From: CAWFGS01 sp963815535
GTDB taxonomy: Bacteria; Pseudomonadota; Alphaproteobacteria; Sphingomonadales; Sphingomonadaceae
Reading direction: 5' to 3'
Length of the DNA: 64,000 nucleotides
Assembly (NCBI GenBank): GCA_963815535.1
Contig: CAWFGS010000003.1
Span: 372,001-436,000 of the forward strand
Position 1 is the first letter of the stretch; every line of letters starts with the position of its first letter. The notes under the pieces were generated by a model. The model was not told where the DNA came from. It ran no database searches and saw nothing but the letters and a program-made list of their open reading frames with translations. Below are positions 37,013 to 49,048 of the stretch, piece by piece. Position numbers and translations under genes: made by a program.

Positions 37013-39929
37013 TCAATGCGCGGCGCCCCAGCTTTTGCCCGTGCCGATGTCGATCCCCAGCGGCACGTCCAGCGTGACGGCAGGCAGCGCCGCCTGCTGC
37101 CATGACCCGTTCGATAATCGGACTGGCGGCGGCCACATCTCCTTCCGGCAGTTCGAACACCAGTTCGTCATGCACTTGCAGCAGCATGCGTACATGGCCC
37201 AGATCCGCGCATCGGTCAAAGCCGGCATCATCCGGGCCATCGCGCGTTTGATGATGTCCGCACTGGTCCCCTGGATCGGGGCGTTGATGGCGGCGCGTTC
37301 GCTGCCCTGCCGCTCGTTCGGGTTTTTCGAATTGATGCGCGGGAACCACGTCTTGCGCCCGAACAGCGTTTGGGAATAGCCGTTCTGGCGGCACGAATTC
37401 GGTGGTTTCCATGATGTATTTCTGGATGCCGGGAAACTGTTTGAAATAGCGGTCGATCATGTCCTGCGCCACATCGGCTTCCACCCCCAGACCGCCCCGC
37501 CAGCCCCCAGCGCGATATGCCGTAGAGGATGGCGAAATTGATCGTCTTGGCCTGACCGCGCGTGTCGCGGTTGACTTCGCCGAACAATTCCGCCGCAGTG
37601 CGGTTGTGAATGTCCTCCCCCTTCGCAAACGCGTCTTTCAGGCTGGGCACGTCGGCCATATGCGCGGCCAGTCGCAGTTCGATCTGGCTGTAATCGGCCG
37701 CGAGCAGGACGTTGCCCTCGTCCGCCACGAACGCCTCGCGGATTTGGCGGCCGATTTCGGTGCGAATGGGAATGTTCTGCAAATTGGGATCGGTGGATGA
37801 CAGCCGCCCGGTCTGCGCGCCGACCAGGCTGTAGGATGTGTGCACGCGCCCCGTATCGGGATTGATCGCGGCCTGCAGCGCATCGGTATAGGTCGATTTC
37901 AGCTTCGACAACTGCCGCCATTCCAGCACCTTGCTCGCGATGGGCGCACCTTCGTTCGACAGTTTTTCCAGCACGGTCAGATCGGTCGAATATTGCCCGC
38001 TCTTGCCCTTGCGACCGCCCTTGTAACCCAGCGTGTCGAACAGCACCTCGCCCAGCTGTTTGGGGCTGCCGATGGTGAATTCGGTCCCCGCCAGATCGTG
38101 GATCGCGCGTTTCCAGCTGACGCCATTTCGCGTGGCGAATTCTTCGGACAGACGGGCCAGGCCGGCGCGATCGACCTTGATGCCGTTGCGCTCCATCATC
38201 GCGACCACCGGGATCAGCGGGCGATCGACCCGTTCGTAGACCTGCGTGCCGCCCTCCACCGACAAGCGGCGGTTCGCAGCAGGCGGTGCAGCCGCCAGGT
38301 GATGTCCGCATCTTCGGCCGCATATTGGGTCGCGCGGTCCAGCGGCACTTCGCCGAACGCGATCTGTTTCTTGCCGGTGCCGCAGACATCCTTGAAGCTG
38401 ATGGCGGTGTGGCCGAGATGGCGCTGCGCCAGTTCGTCCATGCCGTGCCCGCCGCCAATGCCGGTTTCGCCGCGGCCGGCATCCAGCGCGAAACTGATCA
38501 CCATCGTATCGTCGATCGGCGTTACCGGCGACATCGTAGCGCGCCAGCACGTTGAGATCGTATTTGATGTTCTGGCCGATTTTCAGCGACCGCGTCGTCC
38601 GCCAGCATCGGGCGCAGAGCCGCCAGTGCATCGTCCAGTGGGATCTGTGGCGGTTTTTCGCGACAGCAGATCGTCCCCGCCATGCGCGAACGGAATGTAA
38701 CAGGCCTCGTTCGGACCGACCGCCAGACTGATGCCGACCAGTTCGCGCCTGCATCGCATCGAGCGCGCTGGTTTCGGTATCGACGGCGACCGATCCGCGC
38801 CGCGCGGCATCGTTCGATCCAGCGTTCCAGCGCGGCCATATCCTGCACCGTTTCATAGGCGTCATGGTCGATCGGGGGCATATCGGGCGGCGGGCGGGGC
38901 ATTGCGCCGTATCCATCCCGCCCGGCCCGCGCCTTCTTTGGCCGGATTGAGATCGGTGCGCCGTTCCGGGCTGCCGCGACCGGTGTCGAGGCGGCGCAGC
39001 AGACTGGAAAAGCCATGCGTTTCGAGGAACGCCGCCAGCGGTTCGGGCGGAATGCCGTCTCGATGCGAAAATTGTCGAGCGTTTCGGGCATGTCGCAGTC
39101 TTCTTTCAGCGTGACCAGCACCCGGCTCAGTTCCGCCTGTTCGCGCTGTTCCAGCAGGCGTTCCTTCAGCTTGGATTTCTTCATGTCGGCCGCGGCATCC
39201 AGCGCCGCCGTCAGGCCGCCATGTTCCTGGATCAGCTTGCTCGCGGTTTTCGGGCCGACCCCATACACGCCGGGAATATTGTCGACCGAATCGCCCATCA
39301 GCGCCAGCACGTCGCCGACCAGAGTCGGGGGCAACGCCGAATTTCTCCTCGACTTCCGCCACACCGATCCGCGCGCTCTTCATCGTGTCGAGCATATCGA
39401 CGCTGCCGCCGCCCGCTTCGTCCGTGCCGACCAGCTGCATCAGATCCTTGTCCGACGATACGATGGTCACATCCCACCCGCGCGCGGTGGCGGCCCGGGT
39501 ATAGGTGGCGATCAGGTCGTCCGCTTCCAGCCCTTCTTCCTCGATGCATGGCAGGCTGAACGCGCGGGTCGCATCGCGGATCAACGGGAATTGCGGCGTC
39601 AGATCTTCGGGCGGGGGCGGACGGTTCGCCTTGTACTCGGGATAGATGTCGTTGCGGAACGAATGGCTCGATTTGTCGAGAATGACGGCCAGATGCGTCG
39701 GACCGTCCGCCTTGTCGAGATCGTCGGCCAGCTTCCACAGCATGGTGGTGTAACCGTAAACCGCACCGACCGGCGTGCCTTCGGGATTGGTGAGCGGCGG
39801 CAGGCGGTGATAGGCGCGAAAGATATAGGCGGATCCATCGACCAGATAGAGATGCTGTTTTTCGGACGTAGTTTCGGCATGATCGCTATTAGCAGCCTGC
39901 GGGATGCGGTCAGTGCAATTTCTGCTCAT
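37013..39929 (-). CDS. polA: DNA polymerase I, heavily frameshifted
   Basis: Replication and repair polymerase, about 970 residues. The 5' nuclease domain has LYLVDGSAYIFRAYHRLPPL, WDVTIVSSDKDLMQLVG and GVYGVGPKTASKLIQEHGG. The 3'-5' exonuclease motif Exo I reads VDTETSALDAMQA. Polymerase motif A is LLAADYSQIELRLAAHMADV, motif B RGQAKTINFAILYGIS, and motif C LLQVHDELVFELPEG. It ends GIDIGTGKSWGAAH at 37013. I count at least ten frame changes of one base. Start at ATG 39929 (MSRNCTDRIPQAANSDHAET) gives a slightly long N-terminus; no other in-frame start is seen before LYLVDGSAY. Confidence 0.95.
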
Positions 39930-40157
39930 GATCCTGCCTTATTTCAGCCTGACTGTTTTGCGGAGAGTAATCGCGGAAATGCGCGGGTTCTGACAGAATC
40001 GACACGCAAAATGTGGCAAGATTTAGGCAGAAAAGGCTTGCACTGCCACAATATGGCCACTATTTCATGACCTCGAAGCCGCACATGATCCGGTTTCGGC
40101 GCCGACGCAATCCAGTTACGGCAGCCTATCGATACTCGAGTTCAAGGAATATTCATT

Positions 40158-40411
40158 ATGCGTAAGATCGCACTCGCCGCAGCAGTTGCCGTTTCCGCCC
40201 TGTCGCTGGCCGCATGTTCGGAAGGCACTCAGGACACCGCAGAAGCAACCGCCGATTCGATGGCTGCTGATACCGAAGCCGTCGCCGAAGACGCGATGGC
40301 CGAAACCGACGCGATGGCTGACGACGCAATGGTCGGTGCAGAAGAAGCTGCCGTCGACGCGGAAGCCACCATGCAGAAGGCGAAACCGAAACCGAAGCAG
40401 CTGTCGACTAA
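40158..40411 (+). CDS. Small acidic lipoprotein, one frameshift
   Basis: MRKIALAAAVAVSALSLAAC is a lipoprotein signal with an LAAC lipobox. The mature part is a repetitive Ala/Asp/Glu/Met chain (AEDAMAETDAMADDAMVGAE), probably helical. One extra base near 40383 shifts it. Corrected, it ends ...ETETEAAVD at TAA 40409-40411, just before a terminator. About 83 residues. Resembles other alphaproteobacterial 'entericidin-like' or hypothetical lipoproteins only in composition. The minus-strand gene at 55835 is of a similar type. Confidence 0.75.
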
Positions 40412-40436
40412 GTCAGCACTTCAGATTACGAACAAG

Positions 40437-40467
40437 AAGGGCGGTACCGACTGGTGCCGCCCTTTTT
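40437..40467 (+). terminator. Rho-independent terminator after the 40158 lipoprotein
   Basis: AAGGGCGGTACC (40437-40448), a GACT loop, then GGTGCCGCCCTT (40453-40464) and more T. The stem has one G-T pair. It is 26 bp past the lipoprotein stop, and could also serve the convergent beta-lactamase-like gene. Confidence 0.85.
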
Positions 40468-40501
40468 GTATGCATGCGGTGCGAACAGTCCGGAAGCAGG
40501 T

Positions 40502-41584
40502 TCAGCCGCCCGAACCATATTGCGCGTTCGCATAGTTGCGCGCCGTTCGATCGGGAAAAGGCGCTGTAAACTTCGCCGTGTGATTGCGGCGATCCGACCG
40601 TCGCGCAGGCTGCGCGCGCGGCGTTTGTTGACCGCTTCGTCGCGCAGGGACGCGCTTTGGCCGGTGACATAGATGGCAAGGGCAATGGCACGGCCATCCG
40701 GCGTCTGGAAAATGCCGATATCGCTGGCGGTCCGGCTCAACGTGCCGGTCTTGTGCGCGATGTTCGCCGACATTGGCAGGGCAGATCGCATCCGCCGCTT
40801 GCCCGTGGTGGTCGCGCGCATCGCGTTCATCAACACGTTGCGGGTGTAGGGTTTCAGCAGTTTGCCCTGATAGATATCCGCCAGCAGGTGTCACCATCGC
40901 GTTCGGGCTGGCGCTGTCGCGGGGATCGATGGTGACGACCGGATCGAATTCGCCATCGTCGCGAACCAGCGTTGCGATGTTGCGCGTCAGTTCGAAATTG
41001 CGTGATCCCGGCGCCGCGCATATAGGCATTGACGGCGGACGGTCCGCCGACGACCTGCAGCAAGCGCATCGGTACAGGTGTTGCAGCTTTTGCTGATCAT
41101 CAGTTCCAGATGGCGCTGGGCGGAGATATAATTGCCCTCGCGCATGGGCGGCGACGGTGGAGGAATACTTGCCCGAGCGGATCGGAACCATCAGCGGATA
41201 TTCGCTGGTCAGGCTCCATCGTCCCTGATCGACCCCAGCCAGGAATGTCGCGGCGATGGCGACTTTGCTGGTGCTGGCCATCGGGAACCGCTGGTCGCCC
41301 AGAATCGAAATACGCGCGCCGCTGGCACAGATCGATCGCGGCGACGCCGATGCGTCCGCTGCTGCCATCGGCGATCCGGGCGATGCGGCTGTTCGATGTC
41401 GCTGTCATAACGCGCTTCGTACGTGCGCGGCGCCGCATTTCCGTACCGAGCATCGCGTCGAACGGATGCTTCGAAATTGGGATCGGCGGACGAACCGGCG
41501 CTGTGCCTGCACCACCGGGGCGAGCGCCAGCGCCAGACCCAGACTGCATGACGCGACCGTGCGCCTGAAAAGATTGTTTACCAT
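40502..41584 (-). CDS. Class A beta-lactamase-like serine hydrolase, frameshifted
   Basis: Secreted serine hydrolase: MVNNLFRRTVASCSLGLALA begins a signal peptide ending near VVQAQ. The SxxK nucleophile motif is in FPMASTSKVAIAATFLAG. LMISKSCNTCTDAL holds the second motif as SCN, where class A enzymes usually have SDN. The KTG motif is in NIAHKTGTLSRTASDIGIF. I could not place a clear ExxLN (Glu166) motif in the omega-loop region around ELTRNIATLVRDDGEFDPVV. So it may be a penicillin-binding-like hydrolase or an atypical beta-lactamase; antibiotic resistance is not implied. At least four one-base frame changes occur. About 355 residues. Confidence 0.8.
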
Positions 41585-41752
41585 GCGGCCCCCTACCATC
41601 GCCGGACTGAGCGAATTGTTAACGGGGGCAGTTAGATGCGCGATACGCACGACAGCAAGCGGGCTTGCGATTTACGGTTTCGTCCGTGCGACCGATGCTT
41701 GCGCGCATGCCCATTGCGGGTCGGCAAGCATCGGCCATCGGCGCGGCTGCGA

Positions 41753-42160
41753 TCAGCTGGACGCGATGATCTTCGCGATCTGGTCGAGCGGTTCGCCGGT
41801 CAGCGTCTTATCGATTTCACCCACCAATCGCGACTTCAGTTCGCCGTGATAATGATGGCGCATTTCACCAAGCGTCTTGGGATCGGCGATAATCAGGACA
41901 TCGTCGAACGCGTTCGTCTTCGCCTTGCCGTTCAGCCATTCCGCGGCGGCGGCACCATGCGCCAGTTCGTTCAGATCGGTTCCGCCCTTGTTCGGTCCCT
42001 GATCGTCGTGATCGCGAGCGCCCGCGCTGAAATTGTCGGCGGACAAGTTGGGCGATGCTTCATGCGACAATTTGGGGTCCAGGGGCTGGCCCGTGTTCCG
42101 CAGGACCAGGAACTTCGTGCCATCGACGACGGCGACCAGCGAATTGTTGGGTAATTTCAT
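41753..42160 (-). CDS. Host attachment family protein (PF10116)
   Basis: 135 residues, intact. The sequence matches the 'host attachment protein' family first named in Agrobacterium-type bacteria: MKLPNNSLVAVVDGTKFLVL, then TGQPLDPKLSHEASPNLSAD, AAAAEWLNGKAKTNAFDDVL, IIADPKTLGEMRHHYHGELK and IDKTLTGEPLDQIAKIIA. The fold resembles release-factor/Pelota-like RNase domains, and the name is not a proven role. ATG 42160 has an AGGAGA ribosome binding site. Monocistronic, 168 bp from the upstream gene's start. Confidence 0.87.
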   Translation of the reverse strand: MKLPNNSLVAVVDGTKFLVLRNTGQPLDPKLSHEASPNLSADNFSAGARDHDDQGPNKGGTDLNELAHGAAAAEWLNGKAKTNAFDDVLIIADPKTLGEMRHHYHGELKSRLVGEIDKTLTGEPLDQIAKIIASS

Positions 42161-42192
42161 TATGTTCTCCTTTGCCCCTATAACGGGCCACC

Positions 42193-42226
42193 GCCCCTTT
42201 CGTTGCATGGCCCCTTTCGTTGCATG
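42193..42226. repeat. Perfect 17-bp tandem duplication
   Basis: GCCCCTTTCGTTGCATG occurs twice, back to back (42193-42209 and 42210-42226), in the divergent spacer between the host-attachment gene and the EEP gene. Confidence 0.9.
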
Positions 42227-42315
42227 CATGCACGATGTCCCGCTGGACAACCCACCGATCCCCGCTACCGCAAGACGAAGGCAGAATGTCGATCGGTATT
42301 AAATAAGGCGGACGT

Positions 42316-43347
42316 ATGAAACGAATGAACTGGGCGGGAAAGCTGCTGCTGGTCGTGGCCGCGATAATGGCCGCCGCCAGTGTGGCATCGCTGGTCCCAA
42401 GCAATCGCGGCATCATCCGCATGCTCGACTTCGTGCGCGAACCGGCCATCTATCTTGCCGTGCTGATCGCGATATTGGCGCTGGTTTTCGCACGGTCCGG
42501 CAGGATGCTCGTACTCATGCTCGTCCTGGGGCTGTTGGGTCTATCCATCGCAATCAACATCTACCGCATCTGGCCCTACAGCCAGTTGGCACCGACGCAG
42601 ATCGCCTTGCCGGACGATGTCGATGGCATGTCCTGCGTCCGGCTGGTGACGTTGAACGTGCGGCAGAAGAACGACCGGTACGACCGTGTCGCGGCGCTGA
42701 TAGAGCGCGAACGGCCCGATCTGCTGCTGCTAATGGAAACGGACCCCAAATGGATTGCCGCGCTGGAGCCGCAATTGTCCGCATTCGGCTATCGCCTGGA
42801 AGAACCGCTGACCAACACATACGGCATGGCGTTCGCGACCAATCTGCAGGTCGATCGCGCCGAAATGATATCGAACACCAGCGCCGACACGCCGACCCTG
42901 TATGCCACCATGCGGACCCCCGACGGCGCGCGGTTCGAAGTGATCGGCCTGCATCCGCGCCCGCCGCTGCCCGGCGAAAGCACCAAGAGCCGCGACGCAA
43001 ACATTGCGCGGGCCGGCGCGCGCACGCCCGATGCGCTGGGCAACGTGCTGGCGATCGGCGATTTCAACGATGTGCCGTGGTCCGTCACGACGCAAGGGTT
43101 CGTGGAACGTGGGCAGTACCGCGATCCGCGCGTGGGGCGGGGGACATTCCCCACTTTCCCGGCCAAATTCGCGATCTTGGGTTGGCCGCTCGATCAGTTG
43201 TTCGTGAAGGAAGGCGTGCGGATCGAATCGTTCAAGGTGTTGGAGGATGTGGGGTCCGATCACTTGCCCATTCGCGCCGACGCCTGCGTGCGGCCCGGCG
43301 TGGGCGAAGTGTCCGACCCGGCATTGCTGGAACCGGCTCCGGCTTAG
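42316..43347 (+). CDS. Membrane-anchored endonuclease/exonuclease/phosphatase family protein
   Basis: 343 residues, intact. The N-terminal third is hydrophobic, with about three helices (AGKLLLVVAAIMAAASVASL; IYLAVLIAILALVFA; MLVLMLVLGLLGLSIAINIY). The EEP catalytic domain follows on the periplasmic side: LVTLNVRQKNDRYDRVAALI, LLLLMETDPKW with the metal-binding Glu, IGDFNDVPWS with the Asp-x-Asn pair, and the catalytic GSDHLPI. Family members are metal-dependent phosphodiesterases or sphingomyelinase-like enzymes; substrate unknown. Convergent with groEL through a shared terminator. Confidence 0.88.
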   Translation: MKRMNWAGKLLLVVAAIMAAASVASLVPSNRGIIRMLDFVREPAIYLAVLIAILALVFARSGRMLVLMLVLGLLGLSIAINIYRIWPYSQLAPTQIALPDDVDGMSCVRLVTLNVRQKNDRYDRVAALIERERPDLLLLMETDPKWIAALEPQLSAFGYRLEEPLTNTYGMAFATNLQVDRAEMISNTSADTPTLYATMRTPDGARFEVIGLHPRPPLPGESTKSRDANIARAGARTPDALGNVLAIGDFNDVPWSVTTQGFVERGQYRDPRVGRGTFPTFPAKFAILGWPLDQLFVKEGVRIESFKVLEDVGSDHLPIRADACVRPGVGEVSDPALLEPAPA

Positions 43348-43369
43348 TTCCGCTCACGGCCGACATAAG

Positions 43370-43403
43370 AAAGGCCCGGCAGGATCGCTCCTGCCGGGCC
43401 TTT
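43370..43403. terminator. Bidirectional terminator between the EEP gene and groEL
   Basis: AAAGGCCCGGCAGGA, a TCGC loop, then TCCTGCCGGGCCTTT: a perfect 15-bp stem with A and T at the outer ends, so it can work in both directions. Confidence 0.9.
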
Positions 43404-43434
43404 CGTTTGTGCGTTCGGTATTGGGATGCGGGGC

Positions 43435-45099
<1,665 letters not shown>

Positions 45100-45156
45100 G
45101 ATGTTTTCTCCGAAATGTGATTAGTAAGTTGAGGAAGTACAGTCGCGGGGTGGGCT

Positions 45157-45444
45157 TCAGCCCATCACGCCCATGATGTCGCTTTCCTTCATGATCAGCA
45201 GATCTTCGCCGTCCAGCTTGATCTCCGTACCCGACCATTTGCCGAACAGGACGCGGTCGCCCGCCTTCACGTCGAGAGCGGTGATCGTGCCGTCATCGGC
45301 TTTCGATCCGGTGCCGACGGAGACGATTTCGCCTTCGCTGGGTTTTTCCTGGGCGCTGTCGGGAATGATGATGCCACCGGCGGTCTTGGAGTCGGCTTCG
45401 ATCCGACGGACAAGAACGCGGTCGTGCAAGGGGCGAAATGCCAT
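45157..45444 (-). CDS. groES: Co-chaperonin GroES
   Basis: 95 residues. MAFRPLHDRVLVRRIEADSK, the mobile loop KTAGGIIIPDSAQEKPSEGE, then GDRVLFGKWSGTEIKLDGED and LLIMKESDIMGVMG. ATG 45444 has an AGAGGT ribosome binding site. In-frame codons extend upstream to 46164, but that is only the shadow of the MATE gene. First gene of the heat-shock operon. Confidence 0.98.
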   Translation of the reverse strand: MAFRPLHDRVLVRRIEADSKTAGGIIIPDSAQEKPSEGEIVSVGTGSKADDGTITALDVKAGDRVLFGKWSGTEIKLDGEDLLIMKESDIMGVMG

Positions 45445-45478
45445 ATGAGAGACCTCTTTTGGGTTAGAATGAAACGAA

Positions 45479-45504
45479 TTGGCACTCCCTGACGAGAGTG
45501 CCAA
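45479..45504 (-). promoter_or_regulatory. CIRCE element (HrcA operator) with an 8-bp spacer
   Basis: TTGGCACTC (45479-45487) and GAGTGCCAA (45496-45504) form a perfect 9-bp inverted repeat, 35 bp before groES. The classical element is TTAGCACTC-N9-GAGTGCTAA; here the spacer is 8 bases (cctgacga). HrcA repression of groESL is expected. Confidence 0.93.
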
Positions 45505-45616
45505 CACGGCGCATATCGGTATGCGCGTTCGGGGAGTCAACGGGACGGGAGGAGTTTTTGTTCCATGTTTTGTCCTGGTCGAACCGATGCCCGGCGTCGG
45601 AGCGCGCCGAACGCCC

Positions 45617-45644
45617 GCTCGACTATGAACCGGCTCGACTATGA
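45617..45644. repeat. Imperfect 16-bp tandem duplication
   Basis: GCTCGACTATGA at 45617-45628 and again at 45633-45644, period 16. It ends inside the last codons of the MATE gene. Confidence 0.8.
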
Positions 45645-47050
45645 CGACGTCGTCAGCCCCAACCGCTCCCGCCCGATCCAGCGCCAGATCAGCAGCGCCG
45701 CCGCCACACCCAGTCCGGTCGCGAGGCCCAGCCAGACCCCGACCCCCTCCAGCGGGGTGGCGAAGCCCAGCACCATCGCCACGCCGAAACCCGGCACCCA
45801 ATAGGCGAAGATCGCGATCCACATCGGGATGCGCGTATCCTGCAATCCGCGCAACGCCCCGGCCGCCACCGCCTGCAAGCCGTCCACCAGTTGAAACGCG
45901 GCGGCGATGACCAGAAACTTCGAGCGCGAAGCCGACCAGCACGGCGTTTTTCGCCGCATCGGGATCGACATAGATTGCGAGCAGCGTGCGCGGGGCCAGC
46001 ACCATCGCGCCCGATGTGACCACCATCACCCCCATGCCGATCGCGATGGCGGCCCAGCCCGCGCGCGTCATGCCCTGGCGATTGCCGCGCACCGTAGAAA
46101 TAACCGACGCGTATGGTCGCCGCCTGCCCGATGCCGAACGGTATCTGAAAAGCCAGCGCCGCAATCTGCAGCGCCACCGTATGCGCGGCCAGTTGCGCCG
46201 TGCCGATATTGCCCATCAGGAACGCCGCCGCACCGAATATGCCCGCTTCCGCCGTGATGGTCAGCGCGATGGGCGTACCGATGCGGACGATGGCACGAAA
46301 CCGGTCCCAATCGGGAACCCACCAGCGCCCGAATATGCGATAGCGATGCAGATTGCGAGTCGAGCCGGATGGCGAGGATATAGATCGCCAGCGTCACCAG
46401 CGCAGTGATGATCGTGGCGATCGCCCGCCCCCGTCAGCCCCAGTTCCGGCGCGCCCAGATTGCCGAAGATGAAGGCATAGTTCGCCAGCGCGTTGACCCC
46501 GATCCCCGCCGCCGTGATCGCGGTGGCGAAGATCGGGCGGCCCAGCGCCGATACGAAGTTGCGCAAAACGCCCGCCATCACCATCGGGATCATCGACCAG
46601 ACGATGACGACATTGTATTCGTTGGCGAGCGCGACGATTCCGGCATCCTGCCCCGTTGCGCGCGGCAAGCGGGCCGAGCAGCAGACAGATCAGCATTCCG
46701 CCCGCGCCGCTCAACACGGCCAGCCACAACGCCATGCGCGTGGCGCGCCGGACAGGGCGCAGGGCCGGGGCACGCGCACCCAGCGCCGCAGCGATGACCG
46801 GCGCGACGGCCCCGGTCAGCCCGGTCAGCGCCCACAGCACCAGCCCGAACACCGCCACGGCCAGGGCGGATGCGGCCAGCTGCGCCTCCCCCAGACGCGC
46901 GATGAAGATCACATCGACGGCATAGGTCAGCATCTGCAGCAGATTCGCCAGCGCCAGGGGCCAGCTCAGCTTCGCCATCGCCACGAATTCGGCGCGCCAG
47001 TTGCCTTCCGCCGCGACGGATGGGGGAAGGGTGGGGACAGCTTGCGTCAT
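45639..47050 (-). CDS. MATE family multidrug/cation efflux transporter, frameshifted
   Basis: About 465 residues, expected 12 membrane helices. Starts MTQAVPTLPPSVAAEGNWRA. Helices read in order include LSWPLALANLLQMLTYAVDV with the MATE-typical 'AVDVIFIARLGEAQLAA', LVLWALTGLTGAVAPVIAAA, NVVIVWSMIPMVMAGVLRNF, AGIGVNALANYAFIFGNLGA, IGTPIALTITAEAGIFGAAA and FQIPFGIGQAATIRVGYFYG. The last part VDGLQAVAAGALRGLQDTRI also is typical (NorM/DinF class). Exports drugs or cations in exchange for Na+ or H+. One-base frame changes lie near 45920, 46090, 46330, 46420 and 46670. Confidence 0.93.
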
Positions 47051-47209
47051 CGTCGGGCGGCGATAGGCCTATGGCGGTCCCGTGCAAGCCCAGTGACGAT
47101 GCAAGCCCGTAACGCGCAACGTCATCCGCCCTCTTTCAATCGTCCCGCCCAATCGTTACCTTCGCTGGCAACCCGACAATCAGACGACCCAACCAGACAG
47201 GCGATCACG

Positions 47210-49047
47210 ATGGACCATGAATCAAGCGCGATGGTGCTGCGCGACGGGCTGATCCTGCTCGGTTTCGCGCTGGTGTTCGTGCTGCTGTTCCGCCGGTTCG
47301 GCCTTGGTGCGACGCTCGGCTATTTGGTGGCGGGCGCGGTCGTCGGGCCGCAGGCGCTGGATCTGGTCGGCAATGGCGAAGACATGATCGGCATCGGCGA
47401 AATCGGCATCGTCATGCTGCTGTTCGTGGTCGGGCTGGAACTCGACCCCAAACGGCTGCTCCGGATGAAAAACGCCATTTTCGGACTGGGCGGCGCGCAG
47501 GTCGTCCTGTGCGGGCTGGCGATGGTCGGTGTGCTCTATTTTGCGCTGAATTATCCGTGGGCGGCGGCGCTGGCGATCGGGCTGTCGCTGGGCCTTTCTT
47601 CCACCGCGCAAGTGCTGCCGATGCTGCAGAGTTCGGGGGGGTTGAAAACCCCGTCGGGCGAACGCGCGTTCGCCATCCTGCTGTTCCAGGATCTGTCGAT
47701 CATCCCGCTGATCACGATCATCGCCGCACTCAGCCTCAACCCGGCGGATGCGGGCGCGATGCCATGGTGGCAGCTGATCGGCGTGACGCTGCTCGCCATC
47801 GTCGGCCTGATCCTGGCCGGGCGGTTCCTGCTGCGGCCGCTGTTCCGCCTGATCGGGGGGCTGGGCGAACGCGAGATGTTCGTCGTCGCCGGCCTTTTCA
47901 CCATCATCGCCAGCGCCGCATTGATGAGCGCGCTGGGCCTGTCCACCGCATTGGGCGCGTTCATCGCGGGCGTCATGATGGCGGACACCCCCTATCGCCA
48001 CGAATTGGAAGCGGACATCGAACCGTTCCGTTCCATCTTGTTGGGCATGTTCTTCCTGGCCGTGGGCATGACGCTGGATCTGAGCGCAATCGCGCAGCAG
48101 CCGATATTCGTGGCAGGCATGGCGCTGGCGCTGATTGCAGTGAAGGGGGCAGTAATTACCGCGCTGGGCCTGGCGATCGGGATGGCCTGGCGCTCCGCTC
48201 TGGCGCTCGGCCTGCTGCTGAGCCAGGGGGGCGAGTTCGGCTTCGTCCTGTTTGCAGAGGCGCAATCGGGCATGTTGATCGATGCGGAGACCGCCAGCCT
48301 GTTCAGCGCGATCGTGACTTTGTCGATGGTGACCACGCCGTTCCTGATGATGGCAACCGCCCGCATCCGCGCCGATGCCCGCGATACGCGCGAACGCGAC
48401 GGTCCCGATGGGGGCGGAGACACGGCGAAGGCGGCGCGCGGGCGCTCGTGATCGGCTATGGCCGGTTCGGGCAGACCGTGTCGCAGATGCTGATCGGGGC
48501 GGGCGTGCCGGTCACTCTGGTCGATAGCAAGGTGGACCAGATCGACATTGCGGGCGAGTTCGGGGCGAAAGTCTATTACGGCGACGGGATGCGGATGGAC
48601 CTGCTGCGGCAGGCGGGCGCGGACGATGCCAGCCTGATCGCATTCTGCACCGACGATGCGGAAAAGATGGATGCCGAATTCCTGATGGGCGTGCGCGAGG
48701 CGTTTCCGAATGCGAAGATCTATGTGCGCGCATTCGACCGGCGCACCGTGATGAAGCTGAACCCCGACGACGATGTGTTCGTGGTGCGCGAAATGCTGGA
48801 ATCCGCCGTCCTGATGGCGCGCGCCGCGTTGGAGGGGCTGGACGAAAGCGAGCAGGCGATCGACCGCGCCGAAGACGCCTATCGCACGCGCGACATGGAA
48901 CGGTTGCAGATGCAGACCGAAGCGGGCGACATCTACGCTGCGAAGGAACAGGTCTTCACTGCGGGGGACGAAGGCAATGCGAACAACGATGGCGAAGGGT
49001 CCGGCATGGTGCGCCGCAAATCCGGCCCGTCGCCGGCGGGAGCGTAA
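47210..49047 (+). CDS. Kef-type CPA2 cation:proton antiporter with TrkA-N domain, one frameshift
   Basis: About 612 residues. ATG 47210 (MDHESSAMVLRDGLILLGFA). Twelve or so membrane helices form the CPA2 domain, with LLFVVGLELDPKRLLRMKNA, LSLGLSSTAQVLPMLQSSGG and the Asp/Gln core LLFQDLSIIPLITIIAALSL. After an extra base near 48432 the RCK/TrkA-N domain follows: ARALVIGYGRFGQTVSQMLI with GxGxxG, then VDSKVDQIDIAGEFGAKVYY and GDGMRMDLLRQAGADDASLI. An acidic, low-complexity tail ends at 49047. Probably a K+ or Na+/H+ antiporter of the YbaL/KefB type, gated by NAD(H) or glutathione adducts in relatives. Confidence 0.92.
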
Positions 49048-49048
49048 C

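Noticed and set aside
40502..41584. Antibiotic resistance gene
   Set aside because: Two catalytic motifs are fine, but the others are atypical, and there is no mobile context.
41753..42160. Phage-related gene, from the name 'host attachment protein'
   Set aside because: The family is chromosomal in many alphaproteobacteria; no phage genes lie near it.
45157..46164. 335-residue minus-strand frame that contains groES
   Set aside because: The part before 45444 is a shadow of the MATE gene and CIRCE region; groES begins at its family start.
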